Source of the DNA: Streptomyces sp. NBC_01451
GTDB lineage: Bacteria; Actinomycetota; Actinomycetes; Streptomycetales; Streptomycetaceae
Reading direction: 5' to 3'
Assembly: GCF_036227485.1 (NCBI RefSeq)
Contig: NZ_CP109479.1
Span: forward strand, 3,348,001-3,412,000
DNA: 64,000 nt
Position 1 is the stretch's first letter; every line of letters begins with the position of its first letter. Positions 8,470-17,308 of the stretch are shown piece by piece. The notes beneath the pieces are model-generated. The model saw only the letters and a list, made by a program, of their open reading frames with translations, was not told the origin of the DNA and did not search any database. A program made the translations under genes and the position numbers.

Positions 8470-10466
8470 CCACGCCCACCACATTCCCCTACCGGCGGCC
8501 CGGGGTCTACATCTCGGAGACGCTCAAGCCGCTCCCGCAGCAGGTCAGTCCCCCGGGTCTGGCAGTGGCCGCGTTCGTCGGCACCCACGACTCCGGCCCG
8601 TCCACCCCGATGAAGGTCACGAGCTGGGAGCAGTTCGTCGCGCTCTACAACGGCTTCGGGAACGGGCTGAATTACCTGCCCTTCCAGGTCTACTCGTATT
8701 TCGCGAACGGTGGGCAGACCGCGTGGATTCTGCGGGCGACGCCCACCGACTCGACCGCGTCCCGTCTGGTGGTGCAGAACCAGCCGGTGCCGCCGGCCGA
8801 GACCATCACGGCGACACCTGACGGCACCGCGCCGACGGGGTCCGGCACCGCACCGACCGGTAAGGCCACGGGCGTGCAGCTCGTCACTCCGGTGGCGCCG
8901 GTGACGGCCAACCCGGAACAAACGGCGTTCGCCATCGAGTGGACCGCGGTCACCCCGCTGTCCAGCGTGGACGCGTACGAGGTCGTCGTGACCAACCCGG
9001 ACGAGGGCAGCTTCAACACGCAGATCTGGGTCGCTCAGCCGGAGACCGGCAAGCCCCAGGCCGCGTTCACCGACCTGGCGCCGGACACGACCTACGAGGT
9101 CCAGATCACGCCTTACAAGGGCGGCACGGCCGGCTCCCCGATGGACCTGCCGGCGGAGTTCACCACGGCCGCGGGCTACACCAACGTGGACGCGCTCCAG
9201 ATCAGCGCCAAGGGGCGGGGTGCCTACGGCAACGGCATCTACGTCACCACGGCCCCGAGCTGGACCGCCGGCCGTTTCCACCTGTTCGTGAAGTACGGCG
9301 GCACCGGCTCCAGCGCGCTGGTGGAGACCTGGCAGGATCTGTCCCTCAACCCGGCCGACCCGCGGTACATCGTCGGCCTGGTCAACTCGGCCAACGCCGG
9401 CTCGAACTACGTGACCGTGGCCAACCTGTTGCCGCCGTCGTCCGCGACTCCGGGTACCGGCATGACGCCCGACGCGTCCTGGCTCCCCGAGTATGTGGCG
9501 GATGCTCCTCTGGCCACCGGCGCCGACGGTGTCCAGGCCGTCAACCTGGCTCAGCAGCTCAGCGACCAGTTCGCGTCCATCGCGGATGTGCTGCTGGTCA
9601 ACCTCTGCGGCAACACGGGTATGACGGACCACATTCCGGCCTCCACCCAGATCAACGCGGCCATCTCCTGGGCGGAAAGCCGGCGCGGCGCCTTCCTCGT
9701 CCTCGACACACCCCGCCAGCCCTCACCGATCGACAGCGAGACCGCGGCGACGAAGTTCGTCGAGACGGTCGGCGGCTACGCGCCGGCATCCTCCTACGCC
9801 GCGGCGTACGGGCCCTGGCTCCAGGTCGCTGACCCAGCGGGTTCGTCGGTGTCCTCCACGCGCGTGCTGCCGCCGGCGGGCGCCGTGATGGGCCAGTACG
9901 CACAGGCGGATGCGGCCGTGGGTCCCAACCGCAGCCCGGCCGGCGTCGCGTACAACCTCGTCGGGGCGGTGGGAGTGGAGCACCTTTTCACGAACGCCCA
10001 GCTCGACACGCTCAACGACTCCGGCGTCAATGTGCTCCGCCCGGTACCGCAGTCCGGTTACTGCGTCATGGGCGCGAGGACCCTCAAGAAGGGCATGCCC
10101 GACAGGTACATCTCCGTCCGGCGCATGCTCATCTACCTGGAGAACCTCCTCGAAGACGTCACTCGTTTCGCCATCTTCGAGCCCAATGGGCCGGACCTGT
10201 GGCAGACGATCGCGGCCCTGGTCGACCAGCAGCTCCTCACGCTGACCCAGGCCGGTCAGCTTCAGTCGACCGTGCCGAGTCAGGCGTATTTCGTGGTCTG
10301 CGACGAGACCAACAACACGCCGAGCACGGTGGCTCTGGGCGAAATCCACGTCACCGTAGGTGTCGCTCTCGCGTCGCCGGCCGAGTTCATCGTCATCGAG
10401 ATCAGCCAGTACCAGGGCGGCGTTTCCGCGGCCACTGACTCCGCGACCCAGACGGAAACGTTCTGA
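8466..10466 (+). CDS. contractile tail sheath protein with inserted fibronectin III domain
   Basis: 666 residues. Polymerises around the tail tube and contracts to drive it through the host envelope. The N-terminus (YRRPGVYISETLKPLPQ) and the C-terminal half match the sheath family: ADVLLVNLCG, SWAESRRGAFLVLDTP, GVNVLRPVPQSGYCVMGART, YISVRRMLIYLENLLEDV and RFAIFEPNGPDLWQ. Residues about 139-234 are an extra fibronectin type III-like domain (SSVDAYEVVVTNPDE ... LAPDTTYEVQITPYK) inserted between the first and main sheath domains. Sheath proteins often vary here because the insert points outward. Followed by the tail tube gene, as expected. Confidence 0.92.
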   Translation: MTTPTTFPYRRPGVYISETLKPLPQQVSPPGLAVAAFVGTHDSGPSTPMKVTSWEQFVALYNGFGNGLNYLPFQVYSYFANGGQTAWILRATPTDSTASRLVVQNQPVPPAETITATPDGTAPTGSGTAPTGKATGVQLVTPVAPVTANPEQTAFAIEWTAVTPLSSVDAYEVVVTNPDEGSFNTQIWVAQPETGKPQAAFTDLAPDTTYEVQITPYKGGTAGSPMDLPAEFTTAAGYTNVDALQISAKGRGAYGNGIYVTTAPSWTAGRFHLFVKYGGTGSSALVETWQDLSLNPADPRYIVGLVNSANAGSNYVTVANLLPPSSATPGTGMTPDASWLPEYVADAPLATGADGVQAVNLAQQLSDQFASIADVLLVNLCGNTGMTDHIPASTQINAAISWAESRRGAFLVLDTPRQPSPIDSETAATKFVETVGGYAPASSYAAAYGPWLQVADPAGSSVSSTRVLPPAGAVMGQYAQADAAVGPNRSPAGVAYNLVGAVGVEHLFTNAQLDTLNDSGVNVLRPVPQSGYCVMGARTLKKGMPDRYISVRRMLIYLENLLEDVTRFAIFEPNGPDLWQTIAALVDQQLLTLTQAGQLQSTVPSQAYFVVCDETNNTPSTVALGEIHVTVGVALASPAEFIVIEISQYQGGVSAATDSATQTETF

Positions 10467-10482
10467 CGGTCCAGCTAGCCCG

Positions 10483-10532
10483 CCTCTCAATTCTGTTCAT
10501 TCCGGCGGCCCTTCGAACCGGGAATTGAGAGG
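10483..10532 (+). promoter_or_regulatory. hairpin between sheath and tube genes covering the tube ribosome site
   Basis: Perfect 11-bp arms (10483-10493 and 10522-10532) in the only gap between sheath and tube genes. The 3' arm contains GAGAGG, the ribosome site for the tube ATG at 10539. It could act as an attenuator, an mRNA end protector, or a translational brake that balances sheath and tube amounts. Confidence 0.6.
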
Positions 10533-10538
10533 TGAAGC

Positions 10539-11123
10539 ATGGCGACCACGACCACGACGCAGAGGCCGTCCCTGGCGCAGCTCAGCACGGACCCTCTGAG
10601 GAACTTCAAGTTCCAAGTACAGATCCACCTCGCGGGGTCCACGCTCGACAGCTCCAAGCGGTCCAACCAGCTCGGCTTCATGTCCGTCTCCGGCCTGTCC
10701 ATCACCACTGACGTGGTGGTCTACAGGCAGGGCGGGATGAACACGACAACACAGAAGATGCCGGGCCAATCGGACTTCGCGCCCATCACCCTCTCAAGGG
10801 GGCTGATCTGTGGCGACTCGGACATTCACGCCTGGCTGCGGCAGATCTTCCAGGTAATGCAGGGGACGGGCGGAAACAACGGAAGCTACAACTTCCGCGC
10901 CATCATGGACATCTTCCTGCTCGACCACCCCGTCACCACTCAGACCGTCACCTACAAGGCCGGCTGGCGGGTCTACAACTGCTGGCCGACCTCCATTGCA
11001 TTCGGCGATCTCGACGCCGGAGCAAACGGAATCGAACTCCAGCAGATCACCCTCGCCCACGAAGGCTGGGACTTCAAGATCGCCAGCAAGTACGGGCCCG
11101 GCGCCGGTATTTCGCTGCCGTAA
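10539..11123 (+). CDS. tail tube protein, gp19 family
   Basis: 194 residues. Forms the inner tube of the contractile tail. It matches the gp19/tube family: LRNFKFQVQI near residue 23, a LGFMSVSGLSITTDVVVYRQGG strand with the family's kinked loop, and a C-terminal ANGIELQQITLAHEGWDF segment typical of tube-inner-surface hairpins. It follows the sheath gene and precedes the chaperone and tape measure, the standard order in contractile phages and related injection systems. Confidence 0.88.
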   Translation: MATTTTTQRPSLAQLSTDPLRNFKFQVQIHLAGSTLDSSKRSNQLGFMSVSGLSITTDVVVYRQGGMNTTTQKMPGQSDFAPITLSRGLICGDSDIHAWLRQIFQVMQGTGGNNGSYNFRAIMDIFLLDHPVTTQTVTYKAGWRVYNCWPTSIAFGDLDAGANGIELQQITLAHEGWDFKIASKYGPGAGISLP

Positions 11124-11149
11124 TTCGAACCACCACTCAAGGACGACAC

Positions 11150-12010
11150 ATGACCGAGCCCATCGTGCTCCCCGCATTCGAGAACTTCGGCGACAAGGCC
11201 ATCAGCGGCCTGGAAACCCCCGAAGAGGCTCACGCTGCGACTCAGGCCCTCCTCAAGGACGACCGCGAGTCCGGCCGGCCGCACATCGACGGCCCCGGGG
11301 AAACTCAAGTCACCCTCGAACGCGGAATCTTCCGGGACGGCACCTGGTACCGCGACGCGGAGGTACGTGAACTCAACGGCTACGACGAGGAAGCCATCGC
11401 CGCGGTCGGCTCCGGCAGCGCCCCCCACAGGGTGGTCGAGACCCTCCTGACAAGGGGCGTGGTCAGCGTCGGCCGCGAGCAGATGACCCGCAAGCTGGCC
11501 GGCGAGCTACTCATCGGCGACCGCGAGCTGCTCATCATGGCCATCCGCCGCGCCACGTTCGGAGACACCCTCGAATTCGAGCGCCTGCCCTGCTCGGAGT
11601 GCGGCGAGCTGGTCGACCTCACCGTGCCCCTCGCGGCCATCCCCTTCGTCCACCTCGACGACCCGGAACAGACCGAGTACGAGGTGCCGCTGCGCAAGGG
11701 CAGGAAGGCGCTGCTCCGCATGCCCACCGGTGAGGACCAGGAGCAAGTCTTCAACGTCCGCAACAACAGGGCCAAGCAGGACTCAGTCATCCTCTCCCGC
11801 TGCGTCCTGCGCCTGGTCCAGGAGGACGGAACCGAGGTGCACCGGCCGCCCGCTCAGTCCCTCAACATGGGCGACCGGCAGACCATCCTCCAGTTCCTCG
11901 TAGACCACCAACCCGGGCCCCGGCTGGCCGACTTCACCTTCACGCACGAGACGTGCGGAGAGGAGGTCAAGCTGCCGATCAATCTGGCCGTCCTGTTTCG
12001 CGGACTGTGA
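11150..12010 (+). CDS. tail assembly chaperone, short (unshifted) form
   Basis: 286 residues, between tube and tape measure, where tailed phages encode chaperones that coat the tape measure. A central CSECGE and a late CGEE suggest a zinc-binding ribbon (Cys near residues 148, 151 and 267), as in the baseplate/tail assembly proteins of contractile systems. The gene ends in CTG TTT CGC GGA CTG TGA; a second coding frame without its own start continues to 12152 (next entry), so this is probably the shorter of two products. Confidence 0.75.
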   Translation: MTEPIVLPAFENFGDKAISGLETPEEAHAATQALLKDDRESGRPHIDGPGETQVTLERGIFRDGTWYRDAEVRELNGYDEEAIAAVGSGSAPHRVVETLLTRGVVSVGREQMTRKLAGELLIGDRELLIMAIRRATFGDTLEFERLPCSECGELVDLTVPLAAIPFVHLDDPEQTEYEVPLRKGRKALLRMPTGEDQEQVFNVRNNRAKQDSVILSRCVLRLVQEDGTEVHRPPAQSLNMGDRQTILQFLVDHQPGPRLADFTFTHETCGEEVKLPINLAVLFRGL

Positions 12011-12152
12011 CTACGCGCGGGCCTTCACCGAGTTCGAAATTCTCGCCCGCTTCCACCCCGGCTGGACCCTGAACGAGATCAAGTCGCTGTCCGTCCGTGA
12101 GCGCCACCACTGGCTCGTGTGTGCCGCCTGGGAAATCGAGAGGAGGCAGTAG
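11996..12152 (+). CDS. frameshift extension of the tail assembly chaperone
   Basis: In the +1 frame relative to the gene above, sequence reads FADCDYARAFTEFEILARFH, then a Trp-containing helix with SLSVRERHHW and AAWEIERRQ, and stops at 12150-12152, one base before the tape measure start. The frame has no ATG, GTG or TTG start between 11943 and this segment. A slip of tRNA-Phe from the rare codon TTT (11996-11998) to TTC (11997-11999) would yield a protein of about 333 residues. Two chaperone forms made by frameshifting directly before the tape measure are well known in tailed phages; the exact slip site here is inferred. Confidence 0.65.
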
Positions 12153-15101
12153 GTGACGACTCCCCCCACGCCGCCAGGCCCGCCCACCCCAAATCCGGGT
12201 GCGGGAGGTCTCTTTGGCGCGAATAACCTCGGCCAGCAGATCGACGGGCTGACCAGGGCTTTCACCACGTTCACGAACCGATTCGCGAGCACAGCCGGCC
12301 TGTCCACGATGGGTTGGCAGGCATCCAACGGCGGCCAGGCGCAGCGCATGGGGGACCAGCTCGGCCGAACCCAGCAGCGCTACCAGCAGACGTACGACGC
12401 GCACAACATCGCCCGCCAGCGCATGCAGGACGAGCTGGAGCGTCAGCAGCTCCAGTGGGACAGGCAACTGCGCGTAGGCACGCGAACCGCGGGCAACATG
12501 CGGCTGCCCGCCTGGCAGAGGCAGGAAGCCCAGGACCGCCTCGACGAGCAGGCGATCCTCTTTGCCAGCAACCAGTCCCGCACCCGCCGGGAGTGGTCGC
12601 ACCAGGAGGGCGCGCACGCCTCGGCCATGGCGCAGATGCACTCCGACATGAGCCGGCTGCAAGCCCAGCAGCGCACGCAGACGACGATGAACCGCGTCGC
12701 GATGGCCGGCCAGGTCGGCGGAGCCGTCGTCGGGGCCGCTCGCTCGTACTACAGCGGCGGCTTCGAGGAAATGCTGGGCCAGTTCGAGCGTCGCTTCTCG
12801 CTCATGCGGCCCGACTCCGAGGGAACCCACGGAGGCCGTGCCCGCAGCTACGGCCGGGAGATGAAGCGGTACGGCACCGTTATGTGGGGCACCTCGAACG
12901 AGGACGTCTTCGGGGGTGCGACCGCGATCCTCCAGCAGTCGCCGCTCAATCAGTACGACAAGCAGATGCGGCGGGCGTCGTCGGCCGCGTACGTCACCCC
13001 GGGGCTCGGCATCCAGGGCGCAGCCCAGATGCAGCAGGAACTCGGGACCGCGCAAGCCTTCTACGCGTCCCAGATGTTCGGCCTGGCCCCGACGCGGTTC
13101 GCCGGCGGCGTTCAGAACTCCTCGGCCTCCATCGCGCTCTCGCTCGCGCAGCGAGTCAACGCCGGCAAGTTCTCCAGCCTCACCGGCAGTCAGCTCCAGG
13201 CGCAGCTCGCCCAGGGCGGGTCGCTGTCGATGTCCATGGCCAACTACGCCCGCGCCGCCGGTCTCAGCGGTCAGAGCGCGGAGGCGATGCGCAACCAAAC
13301 CGAGCTGTTGCGCGACCTGGTGAACCCGGGCAAAAAGAGCGGCCTGAAAGGACTCTCCTCCGAGGATGCCCTGAAGGTCATCGAGGACGCCGGCCGACGT
13401 GACGACGCTGGAGAAACGGCCCGCGACAAGATCAAGAAATACGCGCCGAGCGTCGGCGACTCCTACCAGGACTCACAGCGCTACCTCCAGGGTCTGGACC
13501 GCGAGGGCCATCTGCCGGCCTCCGCTTCCTTCCTGGACGCGGCAAAGGCGTCGGCGAACACCCTCGCGGATATCCACTCGCTGCTCCAGAAGACGCTCGA
13601 ACCTCTCGCCGACGCCATCGGCTACGCGTCAGGCAGTGCCCACGGCGGCGGGTTCTGGGGTTCGACCGTCGAAGGGTTCAAAAAGGGCTGGAACATGGGC
13701 CCGAACTTCATCTGGGGCGACGCGGGAGAGGGCACCGACCAGTCGTCCTGGGCCAAATCTGCGTGGAGCGGATTCACCGGGCTCTTCGGCGGTGACAGCG
13801 GAACCCCTCAGTCCAAGCAGGGTGGGAGCAAGAAGAAGAAGAGCGACAAGGCCGGCTCCACCGGCGGCGGAATCGCGGCGGCAATTTCTTTCGCCCGTGC
13901 TCAGGTGGGCGAGCGGTACATCCTGGGTGCCAACGGCCCGGACGCCTGGGACTGCTCCTCGTTGGTGCAGCAAGCCTTCGGCAAGGCCGGCGTCAAGCTG
14001 CCGCGCGTCACCTACGACCAGATCGGCAGCGGTGTCGAGATCCCCATCGACGACGTGCGCGCCGGTGACCTCGTCTTCTACAAGGACTTGAGCCACGTCG
14101 GCCTCTACTCCGGCGGCGGCAAGGTCATCGAGGCCGCCAACCCGGGCAAGGGGGTCGTCGAGGGCCCGATGTACAGCAAGTTCACACGGGCACGTCGTGT
14201 GATGTCCGGTGGCATGGCAGCCACCGAGTCGCTGTCCGGGGAAAGCAAGGACCCGGCCACCGGCGACGGTACGGGTGGCGGCGGAGGCGGCTTCAGCGTC
14301 TCCGGCGCTTACGGGTCCGTCGAGGAAGTCGACGCCCTCGCCGCCGCGCTCACCGGCGGCGGTGGAGGCAGTGCCCAAAGCGTCAGCCGTACCCCGAGCG
14401 CGACGCAGAACGAAGAGGCCGACACCGACACCGACACCGGCTCGGGAGGCAACGCCGGGAAGGACGCTCCGCACAACGTCCAGGCGAACGTCAAATTGGG
14501 CAAGAAGATGGCCGCCGACTACGGATGGACGGGCGGCCAGTGGGACGCCCTTTACAAGCTGTGGATGCGCGAGTCCGAGTGGCGACACTGGGCCGACAAC
14601 CCGAACTCCGACGCCTACGGAATTCCGCAGGCCATGTCGAACATCCACAAGGAGACTGCCACCTCGGCATGGCGGAACTCTCCTGCCAAGCAGATCGCTT
14701 GGGGCTTGAAGTACATCAAGGGCCGTTACGGCACGCCCTCTAAGGCGTGGTCCTTCTGGAACTCGAAAAACCCGCACTGGTACAAGGACGGTGCGTGGGA
14801 CGTGCCCGGCCAGGCGGGTGAGGGCCTCGACGCCAAACTGCACGGCGGCGAAATGGTGCTGGAGCGCAACACGGCCCACACCGTGCGCCAGGCCCTCCTC
14901 AACCAGGGCATCACGCCGTCCCCCGGCCAGGGCTCGAACATCTCCGGGCCGTCCGGCTCCGTCACCCTGCAATTCGGCCCAGGCAGTGTCGTCGTGCAGA
15001 TGCCCGCGGCCACGGCGGAGGGCGCCAAGAGCGCCGCGCAGGCTTTCGTCTCCCACATTGCGGCCGACGACCGGATCAAATCCCTGATGGGAGGCTGGTG
15101 A
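12153..15101 (+). CDS. tape measure protein with NlpC/P60 and transglycosylase-like domains
   Basis: 982 residues, GTG start with GAGAGGAGG upstream. Sets tail length and is ejected with the DNA. Residues 1-560 are Gln/Ala-rich and helical, as expected for a tape measure. Residues about 570-690 form an NlpC/P60 peptidase domain with the Cys in AWDCSSLVQQAF and the His in LSHVGLYSGGG. Residues about 760-875 look like a lytic transglycosylase domain: LWMRESEWRHWADN with the catalytic-type Glu, and AYGIPQAM. Together they could cut both peptide and glycan parts of peptidoglycan during DNA entry. Only a short hydrophobic segment near residue 190 could span a membrane. Confidence 0.88.
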   Translation: MTTPPTPPGPPTPNPGAGGLFGANNLGQQIDGLTRAFTTFTNRFASTAGLSTMGWQASNGGQAQRMGDQLGRTQQRYQQTYDAHNIARQRMQDELERQQLQWDRQLRVGTRTAGNMRLPAWQRQEAQDRLDEQAILFASNQSRTRREWSHQEGAHASAMAQMHSDMSRLQAQQRTQTTMNRVAMAGQVGGAVVGAARSYYSGGFEEMLGQFERRFSLMRPDSEGTHGGRARSYGREMKRYGTVMWGTSNEDVFGGATAILQQSPLNQYDKQMRRASSAAYVTPGLGIQGAAQMQQELGTAQAFYASQMFGLAPTRFAGGVQNSSASIALSLAQRVNAGKFSSLTGSQLQAQLAQGGSLSMSMANYARAAGLSGQSAEAMRNQTELLRDLVNPGKKSGLKGLSSEDALKVIEDAGRRDDAGETARDKIKKYAPSVGDSYQDSQRYLQGLDREGHLPASASFLDAAKASANTLADIHSLLQKTLEPLADAIGYASGSAHGGGFWGSTVEGFKKGWNMGPNFIWGDAGEGTDQSSWAKSAWSGFTGLFGGDSGTPQSKQGGSKKKKSDKAGSTGGGIAAAISFARAQVGERYILGANGPDAWDCSSLVQQAFGKAGVKLPRVTYDQIGSGVEIPIDDVRAGDLVFYKDLSHVGLYSGGGKVIEAANPGKGVVEGPMYSKFTRARRVMSGGMAATESLSGESKDPATGDGTGGGGGGFSVSGAYGSVEEVDALAAALTGGGGGSAQSVSRTPSATQNEEADTDTDTGSGGNAGKDAPHNVQANVKLGKKMAADYGWTGGQWDALYKLWMRESEWRHWADNPNSDAYGIPQAMSNIHKETATSAWRNSPAKQIAWGLKYIKGRYGTPSKAWSFWNSKNPHWYKDGAWDVPGQAGEGLDAKLHGGEMVLERNTAHTVRQALLNQGITPSPGQGSNISGPSGSVTLQFGPGSVVVQMPAATAEGAKSAAQAFVSHIAADDRIKSLMGGW

Positions 15102-15829
15102 TGGCCGACAAGAAGAAGAAAAAGAAGGACGCGGTCACAACACCCGGCACGGGGATCTACGAGAACACTTTCGACAACCGAATCCAGAACATCCCGTCAT
15201 ACCTACCCGGCGAGACGGCCGGCACCAACTACGGATTGATCCGTGGGTACATGGTCACGGCGTTCCCGAAGGGGCAGACCGGCCGCTTCTACATGCTCAA
15301 CTTCCTGTACAACCCCTCCACGGTGCAGGTGAGCCACTCCCTCGACGCGGCCAACCAGGTCATGCCGGCCTACACCCGCTCCGACCAGGACACCGGCACA
15401 CCGCTCACTGCGGCCGGCGGCACCCTGTCGTTCTCCCTGCTTTTCGACCGCAGCTACGAAATGAGTGACCCGAGCCAGTTCAACACGGTCGAGGGCACCT
15501 ACGGCGTCATGGCAGACATTCACGTCCTGTACAACCTCGTCGGCATCAACATGAAGCAGCAAGTGTGGACTTCAGCGACGGCAAGCGACGCGGCCAGCAC
15601 CGAGATCGGTGACGTCGTCGGAATCATGCAGATGAATCCCGTGTGGGTTCACTTCAACCAGGCTCGTCACCGATTCGCCGACAAGCTACCGAACATGTCC
15701 CGCATGTCCTACTTCGGCTACCTCGCCAGCCTGGACATTTCCTACACGCATTTCACGCAGCGAATGACCCCCGTCCGGTGCGCGGTCAGCATCAGCATGC
15801 AGCTCATGTCCACCGTCGGATGGGTCTAG
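15101..15829 (+). CDS. contractile-system tube/baseplate adaptor (CIS tube type)
   Basis: 242 residues, ATG 15101 overlapping the tape measure stop; an in-frame GTG at 15098 is an alternative. After a Lys-rich start (ADKKKKKKDA), the segment FYMLNFLYNPSTVQVSHS resembles the CIS tube proteins that pair with LysM-like proteins at the baseplate in contractile injection systems. It is directly followed by such a LysM-like gene. Likely role: tube initiation at the baseplate. Confidence 0.65.
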   Translation: MADKKKKKKDAVTTPGTGIYENTFDNRIQNIPSYLPGETAGTNYGLIRGYMVTAFPKGQTGRFYMLNFLYNPSTVQVSHSLDAANQVMPAYTRSDQDTGTPLTAAGGTLSFSLLFDRSYEMSDPSQFNTVEGTYGVMADIHVLYNLVGINMKQQVWTSATASDAASTEIGDVVGIMQMNPVWVHFNQARHRFADKLPNMSRMSYFGYLASLDISYTHFTQRMTPVRCAVSISMQLMSTVGWV

Positions 15830-15837
15830 GAGACGGC

Positions 15838-16122
15838 ATGGCCATCGACATCACCTCGCGCTACCAGCGCAACGAGACCGCCCTGGTCCCCGACCGCAAC
15901 GGCAAACTCCAACTCGCCGTCATGCCTCGCCGGCCCGCCGCACAGACGCTGCGCGTGACCGACTACCGCTGGCGAACCGACGAACGCGTGGACTACGTCG
16001 CCTCCCGTTATTACGGGTCGGAGTCCTCCTGGTGGATGTTCGCGGAGGCCAACCCGAACATCCTCGACTGGAGCCAGGTGCAGGCCGGCCAGCAGATCTT
16101 GGTGCCCCGTGGCGTGGCGTAA
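15838..16122 (+). CDS. LysM-like baseplate protein (tail protein X/gp53-like)
   Basis: 94 residues. ATG 15838 has TAGGAG about 6 bases upstream. Residues 38-94 form a LysM-like fold: DYRWRTDERVDYVASRYYGS, then WWMFAEANPNILDW and AGQQILVPR. Small LysM-like proteins act as baseplate glue proteins in contractile tails (P2 gpX, T4 gp53). Its end overlaps the hub gene by 14 bases. Confidence 0.75.
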   Translation: MAIDITSRYQRNETALVPDRNGKLQLAVMPRRPAAQTLRVTDYRWRTDERVDYVASRYYGSESSWWMFAEANPNILDWSQVQAGQQILVPRGVA

Positions 16123-17308
16123 GGTCTACCGGCCCCACCTGCTCTGCCGCACGCCTGGGCTGGAGCGGGGCGCCTGGCTGTCCAGCGTGGACGTCTACCA
16201 GGACGAGGGCGCGCACCAGGTCGTCGAGCTGACCGTCATGCACACCTACAACCCCGCTTTCCCCTCGCAGGCATGGCGGACGCCAGCCGGGTCGGTGTGG
16301 CCGGAGAACACGGCCGTGCACCTGCGTTTCGGCTGGTACGCGGACGACTCCGCCGACTGGTACGGGTACGTCGCCTCGTCGCGTGTTGTGGGCAGTGAGA
16401 CGGACCCCCGGTTCGGGCACGCTGTGCAGGTGCCGGTGGTGTACACGCTGACCGGGGCGAGCATGCCGATGCAGACGCGCCGCAACCGAAGCTGGGCCGG
16501 CACGACGGCCTCGGCCGCGGCCCGCCAGATCGCCCGGGAGTACAACCTTCAGCCCCGTGTGGATGCGACCTCGTACGTCTGGGAACAGAGCACCCAGGCG
16601 AGCAGCGACTGGCAGTACCTCAACGACCTGGCCGACCGCAGCGGCTACCGGCTCTACTGCGACAACACGTCTCTGTGGTTCGTCACCCGTCGCACGGTCA
16701 TGCAGAGCCCGGACGGGACCTGGCCGGTTTTCTGGCAGCGCAAAACCCCCGGCGCCATCGACACTCTGCGGGAGTTCAGCGCTGTGGTGGGCGACACTGA
16801 TCCGGCCGGCGGCCTGCGAGCCCGCTACAAGACGACCGCGTTCAACCGGGTGTCGAGCGTCCTGACCGAGAGCACCTTCACCCAGGACCGCACCACCGTG
16901 CAGGGCCGGGCCGTCGACCCGCTGCTGACCTCGCAGTACAGCACGCGGCCGGCGGACTCCTACGCGCAGTCGCAGCGGCTCTTGGGCGCGGAGGCCGACT
17001 GGCTGTGGGTGGAGGCCCGTGCCGTGGTCAACGGCGACCCGCGGCTGAAGCCCGGGGCCATCGTCGAGCTGCGTGGCGCCGGAATCGGGGACGTGAACAC
17101 AGGGCTGTGGATGGTCCGGTCGGCCGTCCACAAGCTGGGGATCAACCCGGTGTACCCGCAGAAGTCGACGTACACCACGACGCTGGTGGTGGGTCGCGAC
17201 GACGTCCGCGGCCTCACGCTGGGCGTCCAGAGCCGGCCGAAGCCCGCGGCCCCCACAGTCCTGGTCTCCGGGCGCTGGCGGGCCGCGTACACGGGAGGGA
17301 CGACGTGA
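16109..17308 (+). CDS. baseplate hub protein, gpD/gp27-like
   Basis: 399 residues, GTG start within the LysM-like gene. Features of the late control gene D family: beta-barrel segments (NTAVHLRFGWYADDSADWYGYV), the helical AAARQIAREYNL segment, WEQSTQASSDWQYLNDLADRSG, which matches the conserved 'S-D-W-x-y-L-x-x-L-A' region, and RLKPGAIVELRGAG near the end. Forms the trimeric hub on which tube and spike are mounted. The downstream spike gene overlaps by GTGA. Confidence 0.8.
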   Translation: MAWRKVYRPHLLCRTPGLERGAWLSSVDVYQDEGAHQVVELTVMHTYNPAFPSQAWRTPAGSVWPENTAVHLRFGWYADDSADWYGYVASSRVVGSETDPRFGHAVQVPVVYTLTGASMPMQTRRNRSWAGTTASAAARQIAREYNLQPRVDATSYVWEQSTQASSDWQYLNDLADRSGYRLYCDNTSLWFVTRRTVMQSPDGTWPVFWQRKTPGAIDTLREFSAVVGDTDPAGGLRARYKTTAFNRVSSVLTESTFTQDRTTVQGRAVDPLLTSQYSTRPADSYAQSQRLLGAEADWLWVEARAVVNGDPRLKPGAIVELRGAGIGDVNTGLWMVRSAVHKLGINPVYPQKSTYTTTLVVGRDDVRGLTLGVQSRPKPAAPTVLVSGRWRAAYTGGTT

